From assembly GCA_030038195.1 (NCBI GenBank), contig JASHPJ010000040.1, positions 1-64,000 of the forward strand: a stretch of DNA of 64,000 nt, read 5' to 3'. Origin of the DNA: Acidobacteriaceae bacterium (GTDB lineage Bacteria; Acidobacteriota; Terriglobia; Terriglobales; Acidobacteriaceae). The notes under the pieces are model-generated. The model saw only the letters and a list, made by a program, of their open reading frames with translations, did not search any database and was not told where the DNA came from. Position numbers and translations under genes: made by a program. Shown in pieces: positions 33,637 through 42,834 of this stretch (position 1 is its first letter; the number at the start of each line of letters is the position of its first letter).

Positions 33637-35013
33637 ATGCCCAAATTGATCCCAGATCTGCAACCAACTGAACCTGACTCGGCAACGCTCGAACGGCTGG
33701 CGCACGTGGAGCGAGCCTTGCTGGTGGCAGTTATCCTGCTCACAGCCGCGAACCTGGCCGGCTGGCTGTTTCTGGCCGCAGGCTGGAGCCTTCCCGACAG
33801 CAACGCGCTGATGAAGGCTCCGTCGGTGTTTGCCGCGCTTTTCTGTGCGCTCAGTCTGCAGTTTTCCGCCTCGCAATCCTCCAGCCGGATTCGCCGCCTG
33901 GGCGTGCTGCTGTCCCTGGCCTCCGCTCTGATCTCTCTCGGCGTGGTCTGTGAATACGTTTGCCATATCTGGTTCGGCATCGATCTGCCCGTGGCGGCCA
34001 GCCAGAGCCTGATGTCCATGTTTATGGACCGGACGTCTTTCCAGACCGCTGCAGGGTTTGCGAGTCTGGCGGTTACGATCCTGGTTATTCCGGCGCGCAG
34101 GCTGCCGGCGGTCGTCGCCGCGGATGTGCTGACTTTTTTCCTGGTGCTCCTGGTGCTCGTCCTGGTGTCAGGGCACCTGCTCGCCGTCTCGCACGTCTTC
34201 GCGCCGACGTCCACGGTAGCGACCTCGTCGTGGAGCATGATTGCGCTGCTGCTGCTCACCGTTGTGGCGTTTTTGCGCAAGGCGGAAAACGGCGTCTACT
34301 CGATCCTGCTCGGCCACGGCATTGGCAGCAATATCGCGCGCGGACTTTCCCCCGTGCTGCTGGTGCTTCCCTATCTGCGCGAAACCCTGCGCGCCCGTTT
34401 CATCGGCTCGCGGCAGATGCCCCCTCACTACACCACGGCCATTCTTGCTTCCCTCGCCGTGATGCTCTCCTTCGCGCTGCTGCTGTTTCTCGCCTGGCGC
34501 ATCAACCGGATGGAGTTGGAGATTCACGACCTGTCTCTGCGCGACGCGCTCACCGATCTCTACAACCTGCGCGGCTTTCGCCTACTGGCCGAGCAGGCGC
34601 TGCGCATGGCCCGCCGCTCCGGCCTCTGTTTTTCGGTGCTCTTCATCGACCTGGACAACCTGAAGCGCACCAACGATACCCTCGGCCACCAGGCCGGGTC
34701 CGATTTCCTGGTGGAAACGGCGAAGATTCTCAAATCCTCCTTCCGCGAAGCCGACGTGGTGGGGCGCATCGGTGGCGACGAATTCGCCGTGGCCGGCCAG
34801 TTCAACCAGTCCGGAATCTCCCTGGCGGCGCAGCGCATCGAAGAGTCAGTGGCGCGGCGCAATGCGCAGAACAGCAGTGGCCCTCCGCTGAGCCTGAGCA
34901 TCGGCTGCGTCACCTCGGAGTCGCTGCGCAACGAGTCGCTGCCGGAGCTGCTGGCCAGGGCCGACCACGCCATGTACGAGGAAAAGCGCCGCAAGAAAAT
35001 CCTGGTCAACTAG
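33637..35013 (+). CDS. Membrane-bound diguanylate cyclase (GGDEF)
   Basis: 458 residues. The N-terminal 300 residues hold about seven to eight membrane helices in a sensor region I cannot assign to a named MASE type. The C-terminal GGDEF domain has LRDALTDLYNLRGF, FIDLDNLKRTNDTLGH and an intact active site RIGGDEFAV. An RxxD inhibitory site (READ) lies exactly five residues before GGDEF, so product inhibition by c-di-GMP is expected. No EAL domain is present. The TAG stop codon lies in the terminal CTAG of repeat copy D. Confidence 0.93.
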   Translation: MPKLIPDLQPTEPDSATLERLAHVERALLVAVILLTAANLAGWLFLAAGWSLPDSNALMKAPSVFAALFCALSLQFSASQSSSRIRRLGVLLSLASALISLGVVCEYVCHIWFGIDLPVAASQSLMSMFMDRTSFQTAAGFASLAVTILVIPARRLPAVVAADVLTFFLVLLVLVLVSGHLLAVSHVFAPTSTVATSSWSMIALLLLTVVAFLRKAENGVYSILLGHGIGSNIARGLSPVLLVLPYLRETLRARFIGSRQMPPHYTTAILASLAVMLSFALLLFLAWRINRMELEIHDLSLRDALTDLYNLRGFRLLAEQALRMARRSGLCFSVLFIDLDNLKRTNDTLGHQAGSDFLVETAKILKSSFREADVVGRIGGDEFAVAGQFNQSGISLAAQRIEESVARRNAQNSSGPPLSLSIGCVTSESLRNESLPELLARADHAMYEEKRRKKILVN

Positions 35014-35174
35014 TGTGGTGTCCCAGAAGTTCGTATCATAAATTGACATCCCAGACCGCAGGTCCCGCCACGGCGGATCTTCGACCTTCGACTCTCCGCC
35101 GCGGCGGACCGCGGCGACCCTCGCTCAGGATGACGGCGTATTTTGTGATACGAACTTCAGACTCAGGATACTAG
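35010..35174. repeat. MITE-like dispersed element, copy D
   Basis: Complete copy with CTAG at both ends. The left end TGTGGTGTCCCAGAAG and the right end GAACTTCAGACTCAGGATA are imperfect inverse repeats that continue through CGTATCATAAA / TTTGTGATACG. The internal hairpin is CGCCGCGG (35097-35104) with CCGCGGCG (35109-35116). The left CTAG supplies the stop codon of the diguanylate cyclase. Downstream at 35229-35249 there is an extra stem, TCTTTTTC/GAAAAAGA, outside the element. Confidence 0.85.
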
Positions 35175-35331
35175 AGCGGTTTTCCAGATTACGTGGCACG
35201 GCCGGCGGCGTATCCGCCGCGGCGGACGTCTTTTTCTCAAGGAAAAAGAGACTGGAGAGTGGCGGCTTTGTCTTGCAGCAACCGGAAACTGCCGTAGTCA
35301 GCCAGCTCTCCCGGATCCTGCAAAATTTGCG

Positions 35332-35367
35332 TTGCATACTTATTCACCATTATTGTATATTTATACG
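35332..35367 (+). promoter_or_regulatory. Arginine operon promoter with two ARG-box-like operators
   Basis: TGCATACTTATTCA (35333-35346) and TGTATATTTATACG (35354-35367) both resemble the ArgR half-site consensus TGAAT-N4-ATTCA. Their centres are 21 bases apart, the usual spacing of paired ARG boxes bound by an ArgR hexamer. A promoter TTGCAT (35332-35337) and TATATT (35356-35361), 18 bases apart, is fully covered. This predicts arginine-dependent autorepression of argR and the genes behind it. Confidence 0.7.
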
Positions 35368-35432
35368 AGCGCGGTTTCCGCATTGCGGACCGCGCCTTCG
35401 ATTTTTCTATGGGCAGCGCCGGAAATTTCGCA

Positions 35433-35888
35433 ATGAAGACTCAGCGGCTCAGTGCCATTCGCGATGTCGTGGCAAGCTCGCCGGTGGCCAGCCAGGACGA
35501 GCTGCGGCGCAAGCTGCGCCGGCGTGGCATTCACGTCACGCAGGCCACGCTCTCGCGCGACATTCACGAGCTCCGTCTTTCGAAAGGACCGGGCGGATAC
35601 GTGCTGCCGAATGGAAATGGAATCCATGCCTCTGCCGAGGACGACGGACCGCCCTCTTTCGAGGAGATGCTGGAAAGCTTTGGTCTGCGCGTGCGCCAGG
35701 CCATGAACCAGGTAGTGGTGAGCACGGTCCTGGGCGGCGCGCAGCCGGTGGCTGCGGCGCTTGACCGCGTCGGCTGGCCCGAGGTGGTGGGTACCATTGC
35801 CGGAGACGACACGGTGCTGGTGATCTGCGCCGATCAGCGTAAGGCCGGCGACGTGGAAGACCGGATAAGGACACTTCTCGAATCATGA
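35433..35888 (+). CDS. argR: Arginine repressor ArgR
   Basis: 151 residues from the ATG at 35433, which matches the usual ArgR N-terminus; an ATG 24 bases upstream has no ribosome site. The winged-helix DNA-binding domain (1-70) contains ASQDELRRKLRRRGIHVTQATLSRDIHELRLSK. The C-terminal oligomerisation and arginine-binding domain has VLGGAQPVAAALDRVGWPEVVGTIAGDDTVLVIC, including the GTIAGDDT motif. It is the first gene of the arginine operon and overlaps argC by 4 bases. ARG-box-like sites upstream suggest autoregulation. Confidence 0.95.
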   Translation: MKTQRLSAIRDVVASSPVASQDELRRKLRRRGIHVTQATLSRDIHELRLSKGPGGYVLPNGNGIHASAEDDGPPSFEEMLESFGLRVRQAMNQVVVSTVLGGAQPVAAALDRVGWPEVVGTIAGDDTVLVICADQRKAGDVEDRIRTLLES

Positions 35889-36952
35889 CGGATACGGTAC
35901 AAACTGCGGTTATCGGGGTTACCGGGTACGCCGGCGCGGAGCTGGCGCGACTGCTGCTGCATCACCCACGCCTGAAAGGCAAGCCGCCGGTCTTCGCCGG
36001 GCGGCTGGACGAAAAGGAAGCTGCGCGCGGCGGCACGCCGCTGATTGAGATTCATCCGCATCTCGGCGGCAACAACGGCGCCAGCGGGCTGCGCATGGAG
36101 CCTTTCACCTGGGAGCTGCTCACCCGGTGGAACGTGGACGTGCTGTTCCTGGCCACGCCGCACGAACAGTCCCGCGCGTGGGCTCCGGCGGCGCTCGAAC
36201 GCGGCATGCGCGTGATCGATCTGAGCGGAGCATGGCGGCTCACCGAAGCGGCGAACCGGGCCGTCTACGCGTTTGAAGACGACGGCTCCGCGCAGGCCGT
36301 GGCCACGCAGGCGAAGGCCGTCTACGGCATGCCGGAACTGTATCGCAGCCAGATTGCCGGCGCAGAACTCATCGCCAATCCCGGCTGCTACCCGACCTCA
36401 GTGATTCTGGCGCTCAAGCCGCTGGTGGCGGCCGGGCTGCTCGATCTGGGCGCCGGCATCATCGCCGACTCGAAGAGCGGCGTGAGCGGCGCGGGCAAAG
36501 CGCCTACGGCCAAGACGCACTTCATGTACGCGGCCGACAACCTCTCGGCATATGGCGTCTTCAGCCATCGCCACACCGGCGAGATGCTGGAGCAGATCGG
36601 GCTGGCGGCCGGCCAGCTCGTCTTCACGCCGCATCTGCTGCCCATCCCGCGCGGGATTCTGTCGACGATCTACGTTCGCTTCCACGAAGCGCAGACGCGC
36701 CAGTCCATCGCAAAGATTTACCAGGAATTTTTCGCCGGCAGCCCGATGGTGCGCATTTATGAGAAGACGCTGCCGCAGATTCAGTACGTGGTGCGAACCA
36801 ATTACAACGACATCGGCTTTCAACTGGATGCGAGCGGCCGCCGCGCGGTGATTGTCAGTTGCCTGGATAACCTGCTGAAAGGCGCAGCCGGCCAGGCCGT
36901 GCAGAACATGAATGTGGTGCTCGGCTGGGGCGAGTCGGAGGGGCTCGAATGA
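35885..36952 (+). CDS. argC: N-acetyl-gamma-glutamyl-phosphate reductase
   Basis: 355 residues. The NADP-binding start is AVIGVTGYAGAELARLLLHHP. The catalytic Cys lies in NPGCYPTSVILALKP near residue 160, and the active-site His in FTPHLLPIPRGILSTIYV. SKSGVSGAGKAPTAKTHF is another family motif. It reduces N-acetylglutamyl phosphate to the semialdehyde, the third step of arginine synthesis, in the cytoplasm. It overlaps argR and argB by 4 bases each. Confidence 0.96.
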   Translation: MTDTVQTAVIGVTGYAGAELARLLLHHPRLKGKPPVFAGRLDEKEAARGGTPLIEIHPHLGGNNGASGLRMEPFTWELLTRWNVDVLFLATPHEQSRAWAPAALERGMRVIDLSGAWRLTEAANRAVYAFEDDGSAQAVATQAKAVYGMPELYRSQIAGAELIANPGCYPTSVILALKPLVAAGLLDLGAGIIADSKSGVSGAGKAPTAKTHFMYAADNLSAYGVFSHRHTGEMLEQIGLAAGQLVFTPHLLPIPRGILSTIYVRFHEAQTRQSIAKIYQEFFAGSPMVRIYEKTLPQIQYVVRTNYNDIGFQLDASGRRAVIVSCLDNLLKGAAGQAVQNMNVVLGWGESEGLE

Positions 36953-37731
36953 AATACGTCGTCAAGCTGGGCGGAGCGGGACTGGAGAATCCGGCTCTTC
37001 TCAATGGCTGCGTGCGCGCGATCGTGGAACTGGCGCGCGACGGCAACCAGGTGGCCGTGGTGCACGGCGGCGGCGTGCAGTTGACCCGCACGCTCAAGGC
37101 GCTGGGCAAGCAGAGCGAGTTTATTGACGGCCTGCGCGTCACCGATGCGGAGACTCGCGACGTGGCGCTGATGGTCTTTGCCGGCAAGGTGAACAAGAGC
37201 CTGGTCGCTGCCCTGGGCGCGCAGGGCCAGCCCGCCGTGGGGCTCTCCGGCGGCGACGGACTGCTCTTCCGCGCGCGCAAGAAGCGCACCGCGCCCGACC
37301 TGGGCTACGTGGGCGAGATTGCCGCCAGCGATCCGCGCTGGATCGAAGCCATCTGGCAGTTGAACGGTGTGCCGGTGCTCTCTTCCATGGCGCTCGGCTT
37401 CGACGGCGAGTTTTATAACATCAATGCCGACGAGATGGCTTCAGCCTGCGCCGTCGCCTGCCGCGCCGACGCGCTCGTCTTTCTTACCGACGTCCCCGGC
37501 GTCAAAGGAGCGGACGGCGCAGTATTGCGATGGCTGTCCATCGACCAGATTGCGGAGATGGCGCGAAGCGCGGTCATCTCCGGCGGCATGCTGCCCAAAC
37601 TGGCCGCCTGCCGCGAGGCGCTTTTGAACGGCGTAAAGCGCGTGCGAATTCTGCCCGCCGAGGCTGCCGGCTCGTTACCCGACCTGTGCAGCGCGCGCGT
37701 GGCCCACGGCACAGAAGTGATGGTCGCCTGA
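36949..37731 (+). CDS. argB: Acetylglutamate kinase
   Basis: 260 residues of the amino-acid kinase fold. KLGGAG near the start and VAVVHGGGVQLTRTLKALG carry the phosphate-binding glycines. FYNINADEMASACAVACRADALVFLTDVPGVKGADG is the nucleotide-binding hallmark, and VISGGMLPKLAACREAL closes the fold. The protein lacks the long N-terminal helix of arginine-inhibited hexameric kinases, so feedback control through this enzyme may be weak (inference). It phosphorylates N-acetylglutamate. It overlaps argC by 4 bases. Confidence 0.95.
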   Translation: MKYVVKLGGAGLENPALLNGCVRAIVELARDGNQVAVVHGGGVQLTRTLKALGKQSEFIDGLRVTDAETRDVALMVFAGKVNKSLVAALGAQGQPAVGLSGGDGLLFRARKKRTAPDLGYVGEIAASDPRWIEAIWQLNGVPVLSSMALGFDGEFYNINADEMASACAVACRADALVFLTDVPGVKGADGAVLRWLSIDQIAEMARSAVISGGMLPKLAACREALLNGVKRVRILPAEAAGSLPDLCSARVAHGTEVMVA

Positions 37732-37743
37732 GGAGAAACGACA

Positions 37744-38997
37744 TTGACCAAACTCGAACAGATTCGCGCCGCTGAATCGCGACTGCTGCTTTCCACCTAC
37801 GAGCGGAGCCCCATTCTCTTCGTCAAGGGCGAGGGCGTTCACATCATCGACGAGCAGGGCGAGCGCTATCTCGACCTGCTCAGCGGCATCGGCGTCAACG
37901 CGCTGGGCTACGGCCATCCGGCGATCGAAGCGGCCATTGCCAGGCAGAGCCGCGCGCTCATTCACATCTCGAATCTCTACTATCACGAGGGCCAGGCCGA
38001 GCTGGCGCTGCGGCTCACCGAGCGCACCGGCCTCGATCGCTGCTTCTTTGCCAACACCGGCACCGAGGCGTGGGAAGGCGCGCTGAAGCTGGCTCGCGCC
38101 TATGCCGGCCTGAAGCGCAGCGAAGGCACGCAGATCGGCACCAAATTTCTCGCGCTCGACCAGAGCTTCCATGGACGTACCTTCGGCTCCATGTCCACGA
38201 CGTACAAGGCGAAGTACCGCGAGCCCTTCGGTCCAGTGGTTCCCGGCGTGGAGTTTGTGCGCTTCAACGACGTGGCCGACCTGCGCGCAAAGTTTTCGAG
38301 CGAGGTTTGCGCCATTCTCGTCGAGGCCATCCAGGGGGAAGGCGGCATCCGTCCGCTTACGCAGGAGTTTTTCGCCACAGCGCGCGCGCTGGCCAGCTCG
38401 ACCGGCGCACTGCTCATCGCGGACGAGATCCAGGCCGGCATGGGCCGCACCGGCAAGTGGTGTGCCTATCAGCACTACGGCATCCAGCCCGATATCACGA
38501 CGCTGGCCAAGCCTCTCGCGGGGGGCCTTCCCCTCGGTGCAGTTTTGTGCACGGAGGAGGTCGCGCGCGCCATTCACGCCGGCATGCACGGCACCACCTT
38601 TGGCGGCGGACCGCTGGCCTGCGCGGTGGCCATCGCCGTTATCGACGCGATGGAGAAAGATGGGCTTCTGCAACACGCAACGGAGGTGGGCAACTACTTT
38701 CAGGAGCAACTGCGCAACCTTGCCGCTCGCCATGAATCTATTGTGGATGTGCGCGGCAAAGGGCTGATGGTAGCTGCCGAGGTTGATTCCGCCGAGCTGG
38801 GCAAGCTGGTGGTGGCCGAGATGCTCAAGCGGCGCATCCTCATCAACTGCACCAGCGACACGGTGCTGCGCTTCCTGCCGCCGTATATCGTTGAGCATGC
38901 GCACATCGACACCGCAATTGCGGCGCTCGACCAGATTCTCACCGAACACACCGCACACGCTGCGGCACTCTCCGCGGGAGGACATCAACGTGGCTAG
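37744..38997 (+). CDS. argD: Acetylornithine aminotransferase
   Basis: 417 residues from a TTG at 37744, with GGAG 8 bases upstream and no alternative start nearby. It is a class III aminotransferase: LSGIGVNALGYGHP, FFANTGTEAWEGALKLAR, IVEAIQGEGG-like segment (VEAIQGEGGIRPL), IADEIQAGMGRTG and the PLP lysine in TTLAKPLAGGLPLGAV. It transfers an amino group from glutamate to N-acetylglutamate semialdehyde. It overlaps the start of argF by 8 bases. Confidence 0.95.
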   Translation: MTKLEQIRAAESRLLLSTYERSPILFVKGEGVHIIDEQGERYLDLLSGIGVNALGYGHPAIEAAIARQSRALIHISNLYYHEGQAELALRLTERTGLDRCFFANTGTEAWEGALKLARAYAGLKRSEGTQIGTKFLALDQSFHGRTFGSMSTTYKAKYREPFGPVVPGVEFVRFNDVADLRAKFSSEVCAILVEAIQGEGGIRPLTQEFFATARALASSTGALLIADEIQAGMGRTGKWCAYQHYGIQPDITTLAKPLAGGLPLGAVLCTEEVARAIHAGMHGTTFGGGPLACAVAIAVIDAMEKDGLLQHATEVGNYFQEQLRNLAARHESIVDVRGKGLMVAAEVDSAELGKLVVAEMLKRRILINCTSDTVLRFLPPYIVEHAHIDTAIAALDQILTEHTAHAAALSAGGHQRG

Positions 38998-40033
38998 CAA
39001 AGCAATCATTGACCGGCCTGCGCCGGACGTCCCCGTACAGAAAGACCCTGACATCCTGGCGGCGGCGCGCCTGGCCGGCGAAGACCTGTGCTCCATCGCC
39101 GACCTGTCGAGCGCCGAGGTACGCGCCATCCTCAAGCTCGGCCATGACGTGAAGCGCAACCCGCGCGAGTATCGCCACGCGCTGGACGCCAGGCAGATGG
39201 TGCTGATGTTCGAGAAGGCCAGCCTGCGCACGCGGCTGAGCTTCGAAACCGGCATCAATACCATGGGCGGCAACGCGATTTTCGTGGACCACACCAGCTC
39301 GCCGCTGGGCGAGCGCGAATCGATTGCCGACGTGGCGCGCAACGTGGAGCGCTGGGTGGACGTGATCGTGCTGCGCACTTACGCGCACGACACCATCACC
39401 GAGATGGCCGCCAACTCGCGCGTGCCGGTGATCAACGCGCTCTCTGACTTCGAGCATCCCTGCCAGGCGCTGGCCGACTTCATGACCCTGCAGGAGCACT
39501 TCGGCGCCGTAACCGGCATGAACTTTACATATGTGGGCGACGGCAACAACGTCTGCCACTCGCTGATGCTCACCGGCGCGCAGCTTGGCGCCAACGTAAC
39601 CGTGGCCACGCCGCGCGGCTACTCGCCGGACATCGAGATCGTCACCCTGGCGCGCGAGATGGCGCAGGCCAACGGCTGCGAGGTGCGCCTGCTGCAGGAC
39701 CCGCAGGCGGCGGTGGAGAATGCTGACGCCGTCTATACCGACGTGTGTGTGAGCATGGGCTTTGAGCACGAGTCCACCAAGCGCGCGCCCATCTTCCGGC
39801 CGTTCCAGGTGAACGAGGCGCTGATGCAGAAGGCCGCCAGTCACGCGGTCTTCATGCACTGCCTGCCCGCGCGCCGCAACGCCGAAGTGACCGACGCGGT
39901 GCTCGACGGGCCGCAGTCCATCGTCTTCGACCAGGCCGAAAACCGCATGCACGCGCAGAAGGCACTGCTGCTTCTGCTGCTGGGCGGCCTGGCCAACACG
40001 GCGAGCTTCAAGAACGAGCGCGAGCTGGCGTGA
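38990..40033 (+). CDS. argF: Ornithine carbamoyltransferase
   Basis: 347 residues from the GTG at 38990; GGGAGG lies 8 bases upstream, and a longer in-frame extension back into argD is not needed. The carbamoyl-phosphate motif is KASLRTRLSFE, a known variant of STRTR. NALSDFEHPCQALADF and FMHCLPARRNAEVTDAVL carry the HPxQ and HCLP signatures. QAENRMHAQKALLLLLL is the C-terminal motif. It makes citrulline from ornithine and carbamoyl phosphate. An acetylornithine-using variant cannot be fully excluded by eye. Confidence 0.92.
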   Translation: MASKAIIDRPAPDVPVQKDPDILAAARLAGEDLCSIADLSSAEVRAILKLGHDVKRNPREYRHALDARQMVLMFEKASLRTRLSFETGINTMGGNAIFVDHTSSPLGERESIADVARNVERWVDVIVLRTYAHDTITEMAANSRVPVINALSDFEHPCQALADFMTLQEHFGAVTGMNFTYVGDGNNVCHSLMLTGAQLGANVTVATPRGYSPDIEIVTLAREMAQANGCEVRLLQDPQAAVENADAVYTDVCVSMGFEHESTKRAPIFRPFQVNEALMQKAASHAVFMHCLPARRNAEVTDAVLDGPQSIVFDQAENRMHAQKALLLLLLGGLANTASFKNERELA

Positions 40034-40063
40034 GTCATTCGCCGAAAAGAAAGAGGCAATGCA

Positions 40064-41479
40064 GTGAAGATGTGGTCCGGGCGGTTTCGCGAGCCGCTCG
40101 ACAAAGAGTTCGAAGCCTGGCAGCGCTCCATCGTCTTCGACTGGCGGCTCCTGAACGCGGAGATCGCCGCCAGCAAGGCGCATGCGTCGGCGCTTTTTGC
40201 CGCGGGCGTGCTCACCGAAGCGGAGACTGCGCAGTTGCGTGGAGCGCTCGATTCGATCGGCGTCGAGTTCGCCTCCGATGCGGATAAGACGCGCGTGCGC
40301 GATCACGAGTTGGCGGAAGACATTCATCACTTCGTGGAGATCAAGCTCATCGAGCGCGTGGGCGCGCTGGGGCGCAAGCTGCACACCGGCCGCAGCCGCA
40401 ACGAGCAGATCGCCACCGACCTGCGCCTGTATGTGCGCAAGCAGGCGGGGCTTGCCATCGACGGCCTGGCTGCGTGGGCCACGGCGCTGCACGACCAGGC
40501 GCGGCTGGCCGGCGAAGCTGTGATGCCCAGCTACACGCATCTGCAGCGGGCCGAGCCGGTGCTGGTGGCACACTGGCTGCTGGCTTACGTGGAGATGGTG
40601 CTGCGTGACGCCGGCCGTTTGCGCGACTGCATGGCGCGGCTGAATTATTGTCCGCTCGGCTCGGGCGCCGTGGCCGGCGCAACGCTGGCGCTCGACCGCG
40701 ACATTGCTGCGCGCGAGCTTGGCTTTACCGCGCCCACGGCCAACTCGATGGATGCAACCAGCGACCGCGATTTCATCCTCGAATATCTGCAGGCGCTGAC
40801 CTTCGTGGGCCTGCATCTCAGCCGCTTTGCGGAAGAGATCACGCTGTTCTCGACGGCCGAGTTCGGCTTTGTGCAGTTACCTGAAGCATTCTCGACGGGA
40901 TCGAGCGCCATGCCACAGAAGAAGAATCCCGATCTCGCCGAGCTGCTGCGCGCCAAGGTTGGATGCATCCACGCGGCGGCGGAGGCGGTGACATTGCAGC
41001 TCAAAGGCCTGCCGCTGGCCTACAATAAAGACATGCAGGAGACCCAGGAGCCGGCGTTCCAGGTCGAGTTCGTGCCGGCGATGCTCACGCTCGTTGCCCG
41101 GTTCACTTCGGCGCTTCAACTCAACCGCCAGCGCATGAGCGATGCGGCCCAGTCGGGCTATCTTAACGCCATGGCCGCGGCCACGTATCTCGTCCACAAG
41201 GGCGTTCCTTTCCGCACCGCGCATGAAAAGATCGGCAACGCGGTGCGCTTTGCGCTCGAAAAAGGCGTGGAACTGGGCGAGCTCACGCTCGACGAGCTGC
41301 GATCATTCGGCGCCGAGTTTGGCGCGGATTTTTATGCAGCCGTGGCTCTCAGCGCAACGCTCGACTGCCACGACGTAACCGGCGGCACGGCGCGCGGACG
41401 CGTGCGCCAGGCGCTGGACCATGCGACGCGCCGCATTGCCGCTCTCACCGCCCAGGAGGCTGTCCATGCTGGTGCGTAA
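40064..41479 (+). CDS. argH: Argininosuccinate lyase
   Basis: 471 residues. The GTG at 40064 is preferred because GAGG is 7 bases upstream; an ATG two codons later is 13 bases away. MWSGRFREPLDKEFEAWQRSI is the usual N-terminus. GKLHTGRSRNEQIATDLRL, TATSDRDF-like substrate segment and the signature GSSAMPQKKNPDLAELLR (catalytic Ser) are intact. It splits argininosuccinate into arginine and fumarate. No argG (argininosuccinate synthase) lies in the window, so that step is encoded elsewhere. Its end overlaps the next gene by 14 bases. Confidence 0.96.
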   Translation: MKMWSGRFREPLDKEFEAWQRSIVFDWRLLNAEIAASKAHASALFAAGVLTEAETAQLRGALDSIGVEFASDADKTRVRDHELAEDIHHFVEIKLIERVGALGRKLHTGRSRNEQIATDLRLYVRKQAGLAIDGLAAWATALHDQARLAGEAVMPSYTHLQRAEPVLVAHWLLAYVEMVLRDAGRLRDCMARLNYCPLGSGAVAGATLALDRDIAARELGFTAPTANSMDATSDRDFILEYLQALTFVGLHLSRFAEEITLFSTAEFGFVQLPEAFSTGSSAMPQKKNPDLAELLRAKVGCIHAAAEAVTLQLKGLPLAYNKDMQETQEPAFQVEFVPAMLTLVARFTSALQLNRQRMSDAAQSGYLNAMAAATYLVHKGVPFRTAHEKIGNAVRFALEKGVELGELTLDELRSFGAEFGADFYAAVALSATLDCHDVTGGTARGRVRQALDHATRRIAALTAQEAVHAGA

Positions 41480-41987
41480 GGCGCTGCTGCACGATGCCTC
41501 CAATATCTACGACCTGGTGAACTCGCTCTCCTCCGACGGCACACTGCTCAAGCGCGCCTTCGCGGAGATCTGCGAAAACATCCGCGACTTCACGGTTGCC
41601 GAGTCGGACGGCGGCGTGTTTCTGGGCTGTGGCGCGCTGCATCTTTACGGGCCGCATCTCTGCGAAGTGCGCTCCATCGTCGTCAAGCCCGAGGCCAAGG
41701 GCCAGGGCGCCGGCGGCGGCATCCTGCATGCCCTGATTGAGGAAGCGGAGATGCACGGCATCCAGTCCGTATGCCTGTTCACACGCATTCCGGACTTCTT
41801 CTTCAAGTATGGCTTCCGCGTGGTGGAAGATAAGGCCGAGCTGCCCGACAAGATCTTCAAGGACTGCCAGAACTGCCCACGCCTGCACCGCTGCGACGAG
41901 GTCGCGATGGTGCGCGGACGTATCCCGCGCATCTCCATCCTGGGACCGCGCCACGAAGCGCAGGAACTGGTGCGTCTCTCCGGCTAA
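41466..41987 (+). CDS. argA: Short-form N-acetylglutamate synthase (ArgA-like N-acetyltransferase)
   Basis: 173 residues, a single GNAT domain starting MLVRKALLHDASNIYDLVN. The acetyl-CoA loop is VKPEAKGQGAGGGILHALI. FFFKYGFRVVEDKAELPDKIFKDCQNCP is typical of the short ArgA proteins that lack the kinase-like domain of E. coli ArgA. It overlaps argH by 14 bases and closes the operon, which fits acetylation of glutamate as the first step. No argJ is seen, so this enzyme would be needed for the acetylated (linear) route. Confidence 0.85.
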   Translation: MLVRKALLHDASNIYDLVNSLSSDGTLLKRAFAEICENIRDFTVAESDGGVFLGCGALHLYGPHLCEVRSIVVKPEAKGQGAGGGILHALIEEAEMHGIQSVCLFTRIPDFFFKYGFRVVEDKAELPDKIFKDCQNCPRLHRCDEVAMVRGRIPRISILGPRHEAQELVRLSG

Positions 41988-42038
41988 GCAGCCGCATCCC
42001 TTCCTGATCGATACAATGCGCAGGCTGTTCCGCGCTGT

Positions 42039-42776
42039 GTGAGAATTCTGGCTATGGCGATTTGCACGCGGCGTGGAACAGCTCGCGCATTTTGGGCCGT
42101 TGCGCTGTGGCTGCTGGCCAGCCGCATGACAGCGCAGCAGCCAGATCCCGCCGCAATCATCCGCACCATCGACGCCGCCGTGCAGGCCCGCTATGAAAGC
42201 GTGCTGGCTTTCACCGATATTGAGCACTATGCCGTGTTTCGAGGCAGCGATCAAGCTCATCCCGTAGCCGAAATGACAGTGAAAGACAGTTACCGCAAAG
42301 GCGAAGGCAAAACTTACACGGTTCTTTCCGAGAGCGGCTCGGCGGTCGTACAGAAATTCGGCCTGAAACCGCTGCTCCAGAACGAGGAGCTCATCAATCA
42401 GCCCGACAAGGTCGCGCAGTCGTGGTTTACCTCGGCCAATTACCATATGGAGCTCGATCCGGGCGGTCCGCAACTGCTCAATGGGCGCGCCTGCTTTGCG
42501 CTTACCATCTATCCCTATCGCAAGGCGCCCAACATGATTGACGGCACCCTGTGGGCGGATGCGCGCGACGGCTCCATTGCGCAGATCGACGGCATCGCAT
42601 CGAAAAGCCCGTCTATCTTTGCCAGGACAACGCACATGATGCGCCAGTACGAGCAAATGGACGGGTTCCCGATGGCTAGGCGGGCGCGCGCCGAGTCGAA
42701 CAGCTTGCTCTTTGGCCACACCGTGGTCATTATCGACTATTCCGATTACCACCTCCAGCTCCGGAACGGAAAATGA
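42039..42776 (+). CDS. Exported protein of unknown function, LolA-like outer-membrane lipoprotein-sorting fold
   Basis: 245 residues from a GTG at 42039 (ATG at 42054 is equally possible). A signal peptide is likely: FWAVALWLLASRMTAQQ. The body (ITDIEHYAVFRG, VLSESGSAVVQKFGLKPLLQNEELIN, LWADARDGSIAQIDG) recalls the LolA/LolB-like periplasmic proteins of unknown role that are frequent in acidobacteria. No catalytic motif was seen. It lies between the arginine operon and a metal transporter, with no evident link to either. Confidence 0.7.
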   Translation: MRILAMAICTRRGTARAFWAVALWLLASRMTAQQPDPAAIIRTIDAAVQARYESVLAFTDIEHYAVFRGSDQAHPVAEMTVKDSYRKGEGKTYTVLSESGSAVVQKFGLKPLLQNEELINQPDKVAQSWFTSANYHMELDPGGPQLLNGRACFALTIYPYRKAPNMIDGTLWADARDGSIAQIDGIASKSPSIFARTTHMMRQYEQMDGFPMARRARAESNSLLFGHTVVIIDYSDYHLQLRNGK

Positions 42777-42834
42777 CGCAGCCGGCGTGACCTGCGCCAC
42801 ACCAGTTTCCCGTTTCTCCTCTATACTGGGTTCC

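Noticed and set aside
38939..40816. Minus-strand frame of 625 residues
   Set aside because: Antisense of argF and argH, whose active-site motifs are intact on the plus strand.
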